Assembly (NCBI GenBank): GCA_021397835.1 | Contig: JAJFZO010000234.1 | Coordinates: 1,437,001-1,501,000, forward strand | Direction: 5' to 3' | From: Moringa oleifera | Taxonomy: Eukaryota; Streptophyta; Magnoliopsida; Brassicales; Moringaceae | DNA length: 64,000 nucleotides | Part shown: positions 51,959 through 64,000 of the stretch, one piece after another | How the letters are laid out: the number at the start of each line of letters is the position of its first letter | Numbering within the stretch: position 1 is the stretch's first letter | Made by a program: the position numbers and the translations under genes | The notes under the pieces: generated by a model | What the model was told of the DNA's origin: nothing | The model's input: the letters and a program-made list of their open reading frames with translations, nothing else | Database searches by the model: none

Positions 51959-53085
51959 TTTGATTTACCATATTGGAAGTCTATGTATATTAGACATATT
52001 CTAGATGTCATGCACATTGAAAAGAATATTTGTGATAGTCTTCTTGGGACATTGCTTGATATTCCAGGAAAATCTAAAGATGGATTAGCAGCAAGAATGG
52101 ATTTGAAAGATATGGGGTTAAGGTCTGAGTTGGAACCACAAGTTCGCGGTAATCGTACATTTCTACCACCTGCATGCTACACTTTATCTAGAGAAGAAAA
52201 AAAAATATTCTGTAAAGTTTTCAGTGAGATTAAGGTACCGGATGGGTATTCTTCGAACATCAGAAATCTAGTATCCATTGACGACTTGAAACTATATGGG
52301 TTGAAGTCGCATGATTGTCACATCCTAATGCAACAACTTTTACCTATTGCTTTACGAGGTGTTCTACCCAAACATGTTAGATATGCTCTCATCAGACTTT
52401 GCATGTTCTTCAATTTGTTATGCCAAAAGGTGGTGGACGTGTCGAAGTTAGATGGAATTCAAAACTAACTTGTCACAACACTTTGTTTGCTTGAGAAGTA
52501 CTTTTCTCCTAGCTTTTTTGATATTATGGTCCACCTCACAGTTCATCTTATCAGAGAAGTAAAATTATGTGATCCCGTGTATTTACGATGGATGTACCCA
52601 TTTGAGAGATACATGAAAGTGTTAAAGGGTTATGTTCGAAATCGTAATAAACCTGAGGGTAGTATTGCTGAGTCGTACATTGCAGAAGAGGCATTAGAAT
52701 TTTGCGTTGACTATTTATCTGATATGAATATTATTGGAATTCCCCCACGGAAGAATGTACTTGGTCATTCAACTCGGAATGGAAAAGCTATAACTAGTGG
52801 AAATGTTGAGAAAGCTGATCATGTCCTCCTTCATCAAGCGCACTTGTATATTTTGATGAATACGAGTGAAGTTCAACCATATATAAGGTAATTAAATTTC
52901 ATGACTCATATTTTATTATTATATGAAATAATATTTGAATTATTATATGATGATTTATTCTTAACATGCAATGAGCACTTAAATCAGTTAAGGGTCAACA
53001 ATTCTATCAAGTCAAAACGACTCAAATGGTTACATGATGAACAAAAATCGAACCTTAAGTAATTGGTTACGCACACGGGTAAGAA
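51959..53085 (+). pseudogene. TNP2-type CACTA transposase, N-terminally truncated
   Basis: Reads FFDLPYWKSMYIRHILDVMH onward, then EKNICDSLLGTLLDIPGKSK: the end of the Transposase_21/TNP2 domain. The DUF4218 region follows (YALIRLCMFFNLLCQKV; then ILVHLTVHL-like VHLTVHLIREV, YLRWMYPFERYMK, GSIAESYIAEEALEFC). The frame is open 51,983-52,468 and 52,487-52,891, with a stop/frameshift between. The exon ends at GTAATT and a short tail reads SIKSKRLKWLHDEQKS before decaying. The N-terminal half with most catalytic acids is missing. Confidence 0.88.
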
Positions 53086-54155
53086 TACTTGTTATTATCT
53101 AGACATTAAATTTATTTTTAATATGGATCATCTAATATATGTTCACATGGAAGAGCTAAGTGTCACCATTATTCAGGCTTACATTGTGTACGTATGTCTT
53201 TTGAATTTTTATTTGGTTATTATTATTTGGCTACATCATATTTATATTTTTTTTACTCTTTGTTATTTCAGTAAACTTTATACAGATTTGGCTGCACTTG
53301 GCTTTAGAAAGTATTTTGTATTTGCTGATCCGTCAACATTGTCATATGGAATGTCTATAAGTATAGACACTTAAGCTCGTCACTTAGCCAATAGAATGAT
53401 GGATCCATGTGACGAAGGAGTAGTGATATTTCCTTATAACTTAAGGTAAGTTATAATACTAATTAAAATTATTAATAGATTTGTTTAACATATTTTTTAC
53501 ATTTATTTTTCATAATGTAGGTAGCACTGGTTGTTGGTGGTTGTCGAGCCTTGTAATTTTGTGTACAGTGTTTTTGATCCTTTGAACCATGGTTCTTGTC
53601 AAGAACTAGATCAACTTATGTCCACGTAAGTGAAAATATTTTCATTTATGTTAGTATATATTTTTTCTTACTCTTAATAATATTAATTATTTTCTATTAG
53701 CAGTTCTTTTAAATTGTTTCAAGTTTTCAAAGAATCAAGCAATAGGCGCATTCCTAGGAGTATTCCTGCTAAGGTATGCATATTTAAACCTATATATGAT
53801 GTTAGTTTTATTTATTTTGGAAAATGTAATAATGATAAATTTTTAATGCAGTATCCACATCGGCCTTTAAATACTGAATGTGGATATTATATTATGAAAT
53901 TTTTAAGGGACATCATTGATAGATGTGATAGAAATATCCCATATGCAAAAATGGTAAGTTTTTAATCATTTGCTTATGTAAATACTTAAGTAATTAATTG
54001 ATGTGTGTATTAAAAATTTTAATTGGACTAACCTTTTTTTTTTTTTGAAATATAGTTAATGGACATAGATACTTACACCCAATCGGATATTGATGAAGTT
54101 AGAAAGGAGGTTGGACAATTTCTTTGGAGTGCCATATTAGAAAGTTGAATCTTGA
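53086..54155 (+). pseudogene. Ulp1-type cysteine protease exons in TE2
   Basis: Same gene as in TE1, here on the plus strand. Exons read YTDLAALGFRKYFVFADPST, MDPCDEGVVIFPYNLR, HWLLVVVEPCNFVYSVFDPL (His and Asp positions; the codon before HW is TAG where TE1 has CAG), then the catalytic-Cys exon RPLNTECGYYIMKFLRD (53,850-53,960), and a last exon DTYTQSDIDEVRKEVGQFL. GT/AG borders are clear. The En/Spm-like N-terminal region of TE1 (9,184-10,985) is absent, so the gene is internally deleted. Confidence 0.85.
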
Positions 54156-54505
54156 AGATTTTTGTACACATGACCATTATTGAATTTATATAGTTGAATT
54201 TTTATGATTGTGTAATATTTTAACTTATGTATTGTACATATAGAGTTTAATTATAACATCAAATATTAGTGATCTTTTGTTTTGTTTATCTCTTATTACT
54301 CTTTTGCATTAGATTATTTTGAGTGTTTTCAAATATGAAAGAAGTAATGACGATCTCTGTTAGAATGGTATTGAAGTGTATAACATAAAAATTTTGGTTG
54401 CATATATATTGTGAAGAATTGTATTGATGTATATGGATGATGTGAAAATAGGTTTTGGATAATATAAATTTTATTTATTTTGAAATAAATACAAAAAATA
54501 CCTTT
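54156..54505. other. TE2 3' non-coding region
   Basis: AT-rich; reverse complement matches TE1 7571-7929. No gene is seen. Confidence 0.7.
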
Positions 54506-54509
54506 AATG

Positions 54510-54891
54510 GGTATCCCCTTTTAACGACAGTTCCAACAGAACTATCGTTAAAGGGTACCCTTTTTAATGACAGTTTCTTTGGAACTGTCATTAAAGAGTA
54601 CCCCCCTTTAATGACAGTTTTGTTCGGAACTGTCGTGGAAGGGTACCCCCCTTTAATGACAGTTATGCTTGAACTGTCGTTGAAGGGTACCCCCCCTTTA
54701 ACGACAGTTCTGTTTTAACTGTCGTTGAAGGGTACCCCCCTTTAACGACAGTTATGTTTGAACTGTCGTTGAAGGTACCACCCTTTAATGACAGTTCTGT
54801 TTGAATTGTCATCAAAGGCACCCCATTTAATGACAGTTCAAGAACTGTCATTAAAAACTCTCCCCTTTAATGACATGAACAAAGATGACTC
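54510..54891. repeat. TE2 3' subterminal hairpin array, terminus missing
   Basis: About eight palindromic units with arms TTTAAYGACAGTT and AACTGTCRTTRAAGG, spaced by GTACCCCCC-type linkers. The array ends in ATGACATGAACAAAGATGAC, which matches TE1 near 7075-7095 in reverse, and then stops at 54,891 without a CACTA terminus. Confidence 0.88.
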
Positions 54892-54914
54892 ATAATATAG
54901 AATGGGGAATCTAA

Positions 54915-55686
54915 AGCGGGTAGCAGGAATCGAACCCGCATCGTTAGCTTGGAAGGCTAAGGGTTATAATCGACGTTGATTCATCATTTTTAGCGTCTCT
55001 AATTAAAAACCAAACATGAAACTTTGGTTTCATTCAGCTCCTTTATGGAAGATGGATAAATTCTCATATATAATAAGACGGGAACGAAACAAAAATGCGA
55101 CCCATAACATTTATGTTAGCTTTTCTGTCTGAATGCATTCAATTCAGAACAATTTGTTTTATAAATGATCCCTTCAAAAGAGGGAGATTATAACAATCTT
55201 TCTAGTTACTTCATTCTCCATTTCTATTTAATAGAATCCTTAGGAAAAGTATTTTGTTTCCATCGAGTTAAAACAATATGTTGATGTCTCTGGTAAACTA
55301 AAGTTATTGTTTATTAGCTATTTTGCTTACATTTTTTCTATACAAAACAAAATTTGAATTAAAGATTTAGTTACGATTGGAAATAAATTTTTCTATCTTC
55401 ATCGATGGGTCCTTTTCTCATACATATTAAATTGGAAATAATGATCCAATTCAAAAATTATGTCTTGTAATTTCATAATCCAATTAATGTTTCAATTTAT
55501 AATTGACTGTTGGATACAAATCACGAGAATGTATACTCTTCTTTGAACTTTTCATTGAAAGGTGAAGGATTAAATCATTTTAAGAAATAAAGTTTTTGAT
55601 AGTAAGATGAACCAGATCAAAGGACCCCTTAACTATTAAGGGGGTTGATAAAAGGAATCACACTTTTGCCACTAAACTATACTCGC
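54915..55686 (-). tRNA. trnG-UCC: trnG-UCC, split plastid tRNA, copy D
   Basis: The 3' exon at about 54,915-54,962 (anticodon TCC in CCTTCCAAGC) and the 5' exon at 55,664-55,686 (GTAGCGAGTATAGTTTAGTG at its start) are separated by the group II intron. TE2's truncated end lies only about 24 bp from the 3' exon. Confidence 0.87.
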
Positions 55687-56570
55687 TACAATGCAATTAT
55701 TGTACATAAAAGAACTGTTTGTTAAACAAGGTAATTAGACTTAATCAAAATAAAATGGAATCAGAAAAAATTCTGAAAATTAAAGCATTGACGCGTTTTA
55801 TCAAGAGACCTAATGAAATTAGTAAAAAAGGGCTCATTTGAATTATTTAGTTTAATAACTAAATAAAGTATGAAGGTCTTTCTTTTTTCTTTTGTTGAAG
55901 GAATTTTAATAGATAGGGCACAGCAAAAAGGCTTAGGTCATAACATAAAAATATATTGGCAAGAATCCATATTTCCCTTATTTTAATATATTTAAAGATA
56001 TTTTTTTATATTTAAAGAGATTTTTTAGAATAAAAATAAAATAAAATTTATTATAAAATAAATAATATAATAAAAAATAAAAAACAAAAAAAATGTATTA
56101 TAATTAAGATTTTCTTTTATTTTAATAAATGTAAATAAAAAAATTAAAATAAAAAAAGAAAATAAATTACAGTTTGATTCTTTATCACAAATATTTTTTT
56201 TATTTCAAATAAAAAATGAATTATTTTAGCTATGATTCAGTGGCATGATTTGATTCGTTGTACAAAAAAAAAGGGCCCAGTTAGGTACTGATCAGGCCAG
56301 GCTATGAAAATTAAAAAAGACCCTTTTGGACGCGACAAAATCAAAGAGATATTCGTTTTTCATATTTTTATTTGAAATATCTCTTTCAAGTCTTTTTTTT
56401 TTCTAAACGGAGTTTCTAATAAGAGTTATATATATATATATATATAAGTTATATGGTATATAATTAATAATCTATACAAAAAAAGTAAAGTATCAAAAAA
56501 GTAAAGAAAGGCTTTTTTTTAAGCATTATTTTTTATGTAATGTAAGATAGTACATATCCTTTTTCAGTTA
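55687..56570. other. trnG-trnS spacer, copy D
   Basis: Very AT-rich plastid spacer mirroring 22,599-23,218, with a (TA)n run near 56,430. No gene is seen. Confidence 0.75.
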
Positions 56571-56658
56571 GGAGAGATGGCTAAGTGGACTAAAGCGACA
56601 GATTGGTAATCTATTGTACGAGTTATTCATACCGAGGATTTGAATCCCTCTCTTTTCG
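56571..56658 (+). tRNA. trnS-GCU: trnS-GCU, plastid-derived, copy D, anticodon mutated
   Basis: 88-nt class II tRNA starting GGAGAGATGGCTAAGTGGAC. The anticodon triplet, normally GCT, reads GGT at 56,605-56,607 in GATTGGTAATC, which would read threonine codons. Variable arm readable. Confidence 0.87.
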
Positions 56659-56749
56659 TTTCTTTTTTGATGATGTGAAATTAGAATAGATAAAATCCTA
56701 ATAATATTATAACATTTATAAAAATCAAGCAAGAATACCCTTATTTTTT

Positions 56750-57299
<550 letters not shown>

Positions 57300-57485
57300 C
57301 TCGTTAAAAACTTATAGAACTTGCCAAACAAAGGCTAAGAGAAAAAAGAGAACAGGTATTACTGGCATAACGTCTACAATTGGATTCAAAAAAAGCATAG
57401 GCCTTGGGCAATTTAGCGAATAAAAAACTACTCAAAAAAGGGTAAAATTAAAATAGATATAGATCAATTTAAATATATTAAGCAT
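57300..57485 (-). pseudogene. psbK: psbK pseudogene, copy D
   Basis: Start (reverse complement of CAT at 57,483-57,485) reads [13 protein letters not shown]. Stops and frameshifts follow. The tail near the normal VSFR end is at about 57,300, where the stop codon has been altered. Confidence 0.85.
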
Positions 57486-57830
57486 AACAAATATTTTATT
57501 CTTGTAGATGATTTGATTTTGATTGAGTTATTAATATGTTATTGATATAAGGTCCAAATGAAGAAAGGAAAGTAAGGTAGAGTAAAAATACTTCTTTGAA
57601 CTCACCCAATCAAAAATCCTTCCATTTTCACAAGAGAATAGAATAAATTATACTCTCATACAATATCTTAATTGAATTATACGTAATGATCAATAAATTC
57701 GGTTTCATTTTATATTTACACGTGTCAAAATCCCAACACCAATCTAATCTATTTCATATATATTTAGGCTGCAATTGATGAACAACCACTAACAATATTA
57801 GTCTTTATTAGTGTTGAATAGAAATCTAAA
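57486..57830. other. psbK-trnQ spacer, copy D
   Basis: Plastid spacer mirroring 21,355-21,698; no gene is seen. Confidence 0.75.
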
Positions 57831-57859
57831 TGGGGCGTAGCCAAGTGGAAAGGCAACCG
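57831..57859 (+). pseudogene. trnQ-UUG: trnQ-UUG 5' fragment, copy D
   Basis: Only the acceptor 5' strand and D arm remain (TGGGGCGTAGCCAAGTGG to GGCAACCG). The anticodon onward is deleted and replaced by rps16 intron sequence. Confidence 0.88.
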
Positions 57860-57860
57860 T

Positions 57861-58416
57861 CTATTTAACCAAACAAAAAGGGGGTCAGAGGCTACTCAAT
57901 AAATGAAATGCCTTAGGGTTTTCCTGTTGACCTATTTAAGACATATCCAACTTGAGTTATAAGAGTATGAATGCTTTTTTTCTTTCTTTTTCCAAAAAGA
58001 AAAGAAGAAAAAAGGATTAAGGACATAAATACCTAACTGATTTGGTTTTTATGAATCTATTTGACATTTTAATTTTATACATAAATAGAAACTCATTTCT
58101 AATCATAATTATTTTTTCTCAAGTCGTTTGAGGAAAAACCCTCTTATACGTGTCTAGTGGGGGTCGTATGCATCTACATCTATCCCATGAGCCATTTATC
58201 GAATTGTTGCAATTGATGTTTGATCCCAAAGAGAAGGAAGGAATCTTTAGAAAGTGGTTTTCAATGATCCGATAAATAATCAAACCTATTTAAATGTTCC
58301 TGCTATTTTATATTTCCTTAAAAAAGGCGCTCAACCTACAAGAACTGTTCATGATACTTCAAAGAAAGCAGGGTTTTTACGAAACTTAGTGTTTAATTTA
58401 AATGAAATTAAATTAA
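57861..58416 (+). pseudogene. rps16: rps16 pseudogene, copy D, exon 1 deleted
   Basis: 3' part of the intron (57,861-58,189) and exon 2 (about 58,190-58,416). Exon 2 reads [20 protein letters not shown] and [19 protein letters not shown] in one frame, then frame is lost before the end. Exon 1 and the rest of the intron were removed by the deletion that also cut trnQ. Confidence 0.9.
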
Positions 58417-59259
58417 TGAAATACAAAAAAAAAAAAAAAGATGGTGTGGATGACTCATATATAGCTTTTTATAAAAAATTATCTACTCTTTCCCCCTCTT
58501 TTCCTCTATTTACACCTATTTATTTTTGCTAATTTAGTATTCCTACTAGAGAATTCTATAATGAGAAAATTTTATTTTACAAAAATTGATTTTATTGATA
58601 TAATTTTATCGGTGTAAAATACATAGAAAAAATAAATGAAGAAATTAGTTTAAAAAATATCATTTTTTTTTCACATTACCCTCACTAGGGTGATTTTCTT
58701 TCATTGTAAATATATTAACAACTAAGAAAACAAGGGATTAAGCTTATGTTTTTTTTTATTATATATTTTATATATTTTTATATTTTTTTCTTCATATTCA
58801 ATATTCACAATCATATTGACAAGAGTGTATTGAATAAATATAATGTGATCATATAGAAATACATCTATTTATCCCCGATCAATAGGTTTGGTTTTTTACT
58901 TCATTCAAATTATAGGTTCTTTTCTTTTTTTGTGATACAAGAAATTATTTTGGTGTGATGTAAGAAGTCTTTTTGTTTATTGATAATGAAAAAAAAATGG
59001 ATAAATAACATAAGAAAAAGAGGCAGTCTATAAATTTTTATTACTTTATTTATGTGTTTATCTGAGAATTTCTTGTATTTTTATTTACTATTTACTCCGT
59101 TCATTTATTTTTATTTTCATAATCAATTAAAAATTTTTATTTTAAAATTTTTAGATTTCTTGCTAGTTTAATGTTTTGGTTTTGATTACATTGTGAAATT
59201 GAATCTTTTTCTTTTTTTTTTTTTGTATTCCGATTGTATCTACATATTCTATATTTTTT
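58417..59259. other. rps16-trnK spacer, copy D
   Basis: Plastid spacer mirroring 18,815-19,655; AT-rich with homopolymer runs. No gene is seen. Confidence 0.75.
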
Positions 59260-59296
59260 TTGGTTGCTAACTCAACAGTAGAGTACTCGGCTTTTA
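59260..59296 (+). tRNA. trnK-UUU: trnK-UUU 5' exon, copy D
   Basis: TGGTTGCTAACTCAACAGTA then GAGTACTCGGCTTTTAA, near the native sequence. The group II intron with matK follows, and the 3' exon is at 61,774-61,809. Confidence 0.88.
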
Positions 59297-60008
59297 AGTA
59301 CAACTAGCATCTTTGACACATTTGTATGAAGAAAAGGATTCATCCATACTAGCAATAGAGTTTGTAAGACCACGATTGATCCTGAAAGGAATGAATGAAA
59401 AAAACAGCATGTCATATGAATGAAGAATTTAGATAACATATTTCTTTCTTTTCGAATCGGTACAAACCCGTGTTTGAATTCTCAGTGTGAAACAAAATGA
59501 ATTGAATTCGAAGTTGGGTTGAGTGAATAGATGGATAAAACTATATGAACCTAATTAGAAGGAAACAAAAAGCAACGACCTTCTGTTCATAATTTGAATG
59601 ATGACCCGGTCTAATTAAATGTTAAAAATATGTTAGTGCCTAATGCGAGAAGGACTTTTCTCACGAATGGATTATCAATTTTTTTAATGAGTCCTAACAA
59701 TTAGTTTTTCCCTATTATGGGTTGGAGATGAATGTGTAGAAGAAGCAGTATATTGATAAAGAAAAAATATATATTTTCAAAATCAAAAAAGCAATTGGGT
59801 TAAAAAAAATAAAGGATTTCTAGTCATCTTCCCTATAAGCAACATAAATCAATTAGATGGAAAAAAAAGGGTAGAGAATTCGTTGATGAGTTTACCTGTC
59901 TTTGAGATATCGATTCCTTTCTTACTATAATATCTTGTTTTGACTCTATCGCATTATGCATCATTTGATAACCCAATAAACACCCGTTCAAATCGAATTT
60001 CAATTGAA

Positions 60009-61473
60009 ATGGAGGAATTTCAAATATATTTAGAGCTAGATAGATCTCGACAACATGACTTCCTATAACCACTTATTTTTCAAGAGTATGTTTATGCACT
60101 TGCTCATGATCATAGTTTAAATATAAATAGATCTGTTTTGTTGGAAAATTTGAGTTATGACAATAAATCTAGTTCAGTAATTATGAAACATTTAATTTTT
60201 TGCATGTATCAATAGAATTATTTGATTATTTTCACTTATGATTCTAACCAAAATCCATTTTTTGGTCACAACAATAATTTTTATTATTAAACGATATCAA
60301 CGGTATTTACAGTGATTGCGAAAATTTCATTTTCCCTAAGATTAAAATCTGCGTTATAAGAAAAAGAACCAGTAAAATCTCATAATTTACAATCAATTCA
60401 TTCAATATTTCCCTTTGTAGAGGACAAATTTTCACATTTAAATTATATATTAGATGTATTAATACCTTACCCATCTATCTGGAAATCTTGGTTCAAAAGA
60501 TGCCTCTTCTTTTCATTTATTATGGTTTTGTAATTGGAAGAGTCTTATTTCTCCAATGAAATCTTTTTTTAATCCAAGGGTTTTCTTGTTCTTATATAAT
60601 TCTCATGTATGTCATATCCATCTTATTTTTTCTCCGCAACCAATCTTCTCATTTACGATCAATATCTTCTAGAGTCCTTCTTGAGCTAATTTTTTTCTAT
60701 GGGAAAATAGAACATTTTATAAAAACATATCTTACCTTTTTTAATGGTTTTCATGACATCTTATGCTTGTTCAAGGATCCTTTCATGCATTATATTAGAT
60801 ATCAAGGAAAATCCATTTTGGCTTCAAAAGATACGCCTCTTCTGATGAATAAATGGAAATATTACTTTGTCAATTTATGGCAATGTCATTTTTACATGTG
60901 ATCTCAATCATGAAGGGTCGGTATAAACCAATTATCCAAAGATTATCTAGACTTTCTGGGCTGTTTTTCAAGTTTGAAATTTAATCCATTAGTGGTATAG
61001 AGCCAAATGTTAGAAAACTCATTTATAATAAATAATGCTATAAAGAAGTTCGATACAAAAATTTCAATTATTCTTATGATTAGATCATTGGCTAAAGTGA
61101 GATTTTGTAATACATTAGGGCATCCCATTAGCAAGCCGACCTGGGCTGATTCATCAGATTCTGATATTATCAACTGATTTATGCATATATGTGGAAATAA
61201 TCTCATTATCACAGCAGATCCTCCAAAAAAAAATTGTATCAAATAAAATATATGCTTCGACTTTCTTATGTTAAAACTTTGGCTCATGAACACAAAATAC
61301 GCACTTTTTTGAAAAGGTTAGGTTCAGACTTTTTGGAAGAATTTTTTACGGAGGAAGAACAAGTTCTTTCTTTTATCTTTCTAAGAGCTTATTCTGCTTC
61401 GCGAATGTTATGTAAAGGGCATATTTGGTATTTGGATATTATTTGTATCAATGATTTGGTCAATCATGAATGA
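60009..61473 (+). pseudogene. matK: matK pseudogene, copy D
   Basis: ATG at 60,009 (MEEFQ), end [12 protein letters not shown] with TGA 61,471-61,473. Open pieces 60,605-60,901 ([40 protein letters not shown]) and 61,234-61,473 carry typical matK sequence. Frameshifts lie between. Length 1,465 bp, slightly short of a full gene. Confidence 0.92.
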
Positions 61474-61773
61474 TTTGGTTATGGGACCGTGTAGTGTTAA
61501 GGGAAATTTTTCATAAATGATGAAGAGATAATGAAAAAATGCATCATTTCTATTACTATTATTAAATGTTCACAGTAAGAATAAGAAAAAAAGAATAAGG
61601 TTGATTAATTGAGTATTCAATTCGAATTTTGTTTAGGGAAGAAACTAAGTTTTCTATGTATACATAAAGAAAGTCGTGTGTAATGAAAAATGCGAGCACG
61701 GTTTGGGGAAGGATTTCGTTACCTTTACCTATACTTATTTTGTTTCATTTTAACAAATAAATTATCTACTCCA

Positions 61774-61809
61774 TCAAACTAGTTTTGGGTTCAAATCCTA
61801 GGCAACCCA
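61774..61809 (+). tRNA. trnK-UUU: trnK-UUU 3' exon, copy D
   Basis: ATCAAACTAGTTTTGGGTTC then AAATCCTAGGCAACCCA; the T stem is mutated relative to the native form. Confidence 0.83.
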
Positions 61810-62084
61810 TTACATTATTATTTTCTTATCGAAATGATATTCATATATAAAATGTATGGATATAAATCTACATTCCACTTTTGTTTTGTAACTTATGTCA
61901 TTCATTAAAAAAAATAAGATTCTGATGAATCTAGATAAATAAGATCATAGATATATATTTGACATTGGTTGACATGGGTATATAAGTCATGTTATACTGT
62001 TGAATAACAAGCTCTCATATTTTTATTTTTAGAGAATTTATGTGCTTGGGAGTCACTAATGATTAAATAAACCAAGATTTTACC

Positions 62085-63144
<1,060 letters not shown>

Positions 63145-63552
63145 GACTTTAGTTTGGCCTTAGTATATACCCATTTTTGAAAATAAAGGAGCAATAATCA
63201 ACTTCTTCTTTTATCAAGAATGTTGGTATTGCTCCTTTATTTAGTTATTTAGTAGTTTTTTGTATAATATATAGTTTCTTTGACTTCAACATTAAACATT
63301 AAATAATAAAAAATAAAATAAGAAAAAATTTTTATGAGTTTTTTTTTTTTTGAATTATACGTTCGTTATCTACTATTTTTTAAAAACAAAAATTTACTAA
63401 TTTTTCATGAAGTTATTATTTAACATGCATTAAAAAAAAGTTAGAATTGTCTTCCTTTTCTTGTATAGAAATTAAATTTTTTTCATTTTTCATTTCATTT
63501 GTTTTGTAAAGTAATCTTCTAAATAAAAAAAGAGTAATGGTAAAGTAGTAAG
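63145..63552. other. psbA-trnH spacer, copy D
   Basis: Plastid spacer mirroring 14,546-14,856, with the psbA 3' untranslated sequence. No gene is seen. Confidence 0.75.
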
Positions 63553-63627
63553 GGCTGACATAGCTAAGTGGATCAAGGCAATGGATTATGAATCCACCAT
63601 GTGCAGGTTCAATTCCCATCATTCGCC
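63553..63627 (+). tRNA. trnH-GUG: trnH-GUG, plastid-derived, copy D, anticodon mutated
   Basis: Histidine tRNA with anticodon triplet ATG at 63,588-63,590 where GTG is expected, the same change as in copy A. The T arm and acceptor have further copy-specific changes (GTGCAGG, CATCATTCGCC). Confidence 0.87.
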
Positions 63628-63798
63628 CATAATAACTATTAACTAATTATAATAACTAATATTTCCGCTTTTGTATTAAGCTTATCGATTTTTCGTAATA
63701 AATGATTTGCTACAAAAAGATTTTTTCTAGTGAACGTGTCATAGTTAATTAACTCTTATTTTTTTTTAAAGATGAAGAAAGAAATTTTATTTTCTTTC

Positions 63799-64000
63799 CT
63801 ATTTACTACAGTGATGAAAAATCAAATTATCACTATATTATTCCTTTTTTTACTTCTTCTTCCAAGTGCAGGATAACCCCAAGGGGTTGCAAGCTTTTTC
63901 TACCAATTGGAGCCTTCCCTTCACTACCTCTATGGGGATGGTCTACAAGATTCATAACTACTCCTCTTACTATAGGATGCTTACCTAGCCAACATTTAGA
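63799..64000 (-). pseudogene. rpl2: rpl2 exon 2, copy D, runs off the window
   Basis: C-terminal end of rpl2 on the minus strand. Stop TAG at 63,799-63,801; [13 protein letters not shown] and the PWGYPAL region are readable, and [11 protein letters not shown] lies near the window end. The plastid order predicts that rpl23, trnI and ycf2 continue beyond 64,000. Confidence 0.9.

Larger units (their letters stand above)
49462..54891 (+). mobile_element. TE2: gene-capturing CACTA (En/Spm) transposon
   Basis: It begins exactly at CACTACTAAAAAATTATAAT after plastid sequence ACAATTT, and ends near 54,891, where trnG-side plastid sequence resumes. In order it holds: 5' hairpin repeats, host-gene fragments, two more hairpins, a GC-rich 179-bp tandem repeat, a TNP2-type transposase fragment, Ulp1-protease exons and 3' hairpin repeats. 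The 3' terminus is lost: TE1's end shows about 70 further bases to CACTA. The loss includes 66 bp of plastid flank. No target duplication can therefore be seen. Same family as TE1. Confidence 0.92.

Overview
The window is a block of degraded plastid DNA from a flowering plant, almost certainly lying in the nuclear genome (a NUPT). Nearly every gene belongs to the angiosperm plastome and sits in plastome order: ndhB, trnL-CAA, ycf2, trnI-CAU, rpl23, rpl2, trnH-GUG, psbA, trnK/matK, rps16, trnQ, psbK, psbI, trnS-GCU, trnG-UCC, trnR-UCU, atpA, atpF, atpH, atpI, rps2, rpoC2, rpoC1. Almost all protein genes carry in-frame stops, frameshifts or deletions. Many of the changes are C>T or G>A (CGA to TGA, CAG to TAG, TGG to TAG), as expected from deamination of methylated cytosine. 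Two CACTA-type (En/Spm) DNA transposons have inserted. That combination points to nuclear DNA rather than a plastid or mitochondrial genome. The species cannot be named from the sequence; no lineage-specific plastome rearrangement is visible.

Layout. Segment A (1 to about 25,027) runs ndhB to atpA and crosses the native inverted repeat/large single copy boundary between rpl2 and trnH. Junction J1 (about 25,028) joins truncated atpA to rpoC1 in the opposite orientation. Segment B (25,028-31,620) is rpoC1-rpoC2-rps2 on the plus strand. J2 (about 31,621) joins rps2 to the rpl2/rpl23 spacer. Segment C (31,621-41,606) is rpl23-trnI-ycf2-trnL-ndhB, a reverse-complement second copy of the left part of A. 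J3 (about 41,607) joins the ndhB intron to the 3' part of rpoC2. Segment D (41,607-64,000) is rpoC2(3')-rps2-atpI-atpH-atpF-atpA-trnR-trnG-trnS-psbI-psbK-trnQ-rps16-matK-psbA-trnH-rpl2, a reverse-complement copy of the right part of A. The window is therefore a large, interrupted inverted duplication of plastid DNA, with a third partial copy of the rpoC2/rps2 region.

Transposons. TE1 (7,011 to about 10,985) lies in the segment A ycf2. It keeps one CACTA terminus and the minus-strand En/Spm-like plus Ulp1-protease gene; its other half and about 1.8 kb of ycf2 are gone. TE2 (49,462 to about 54,891) lies between trnR and trnG in segment D. It keeps the other terminus, a TNP2 transposase fragment and Ulp1 exons, and has lost its last roughly 70 bp together with 66 bp of flank. 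Both carry arrays of short hairpin repeats near their ends. TE2 also carries pieces of host genes inside its 5' hairpin region, including the last exon of a respiratory burst oxidase (RBOH), and a GC-rich 179-bp tandem repeat.

Nothing here forms a working operon or pathway. The biology is plastid DNA transfer, rearrangement, decay, and colonisation by gene-capturing CACTA elements. I found no evidence of an undescribed functional system; the least ordinary structures are the host-gene capture inside a transposon hairpin and the palindromic NUPT architecture.
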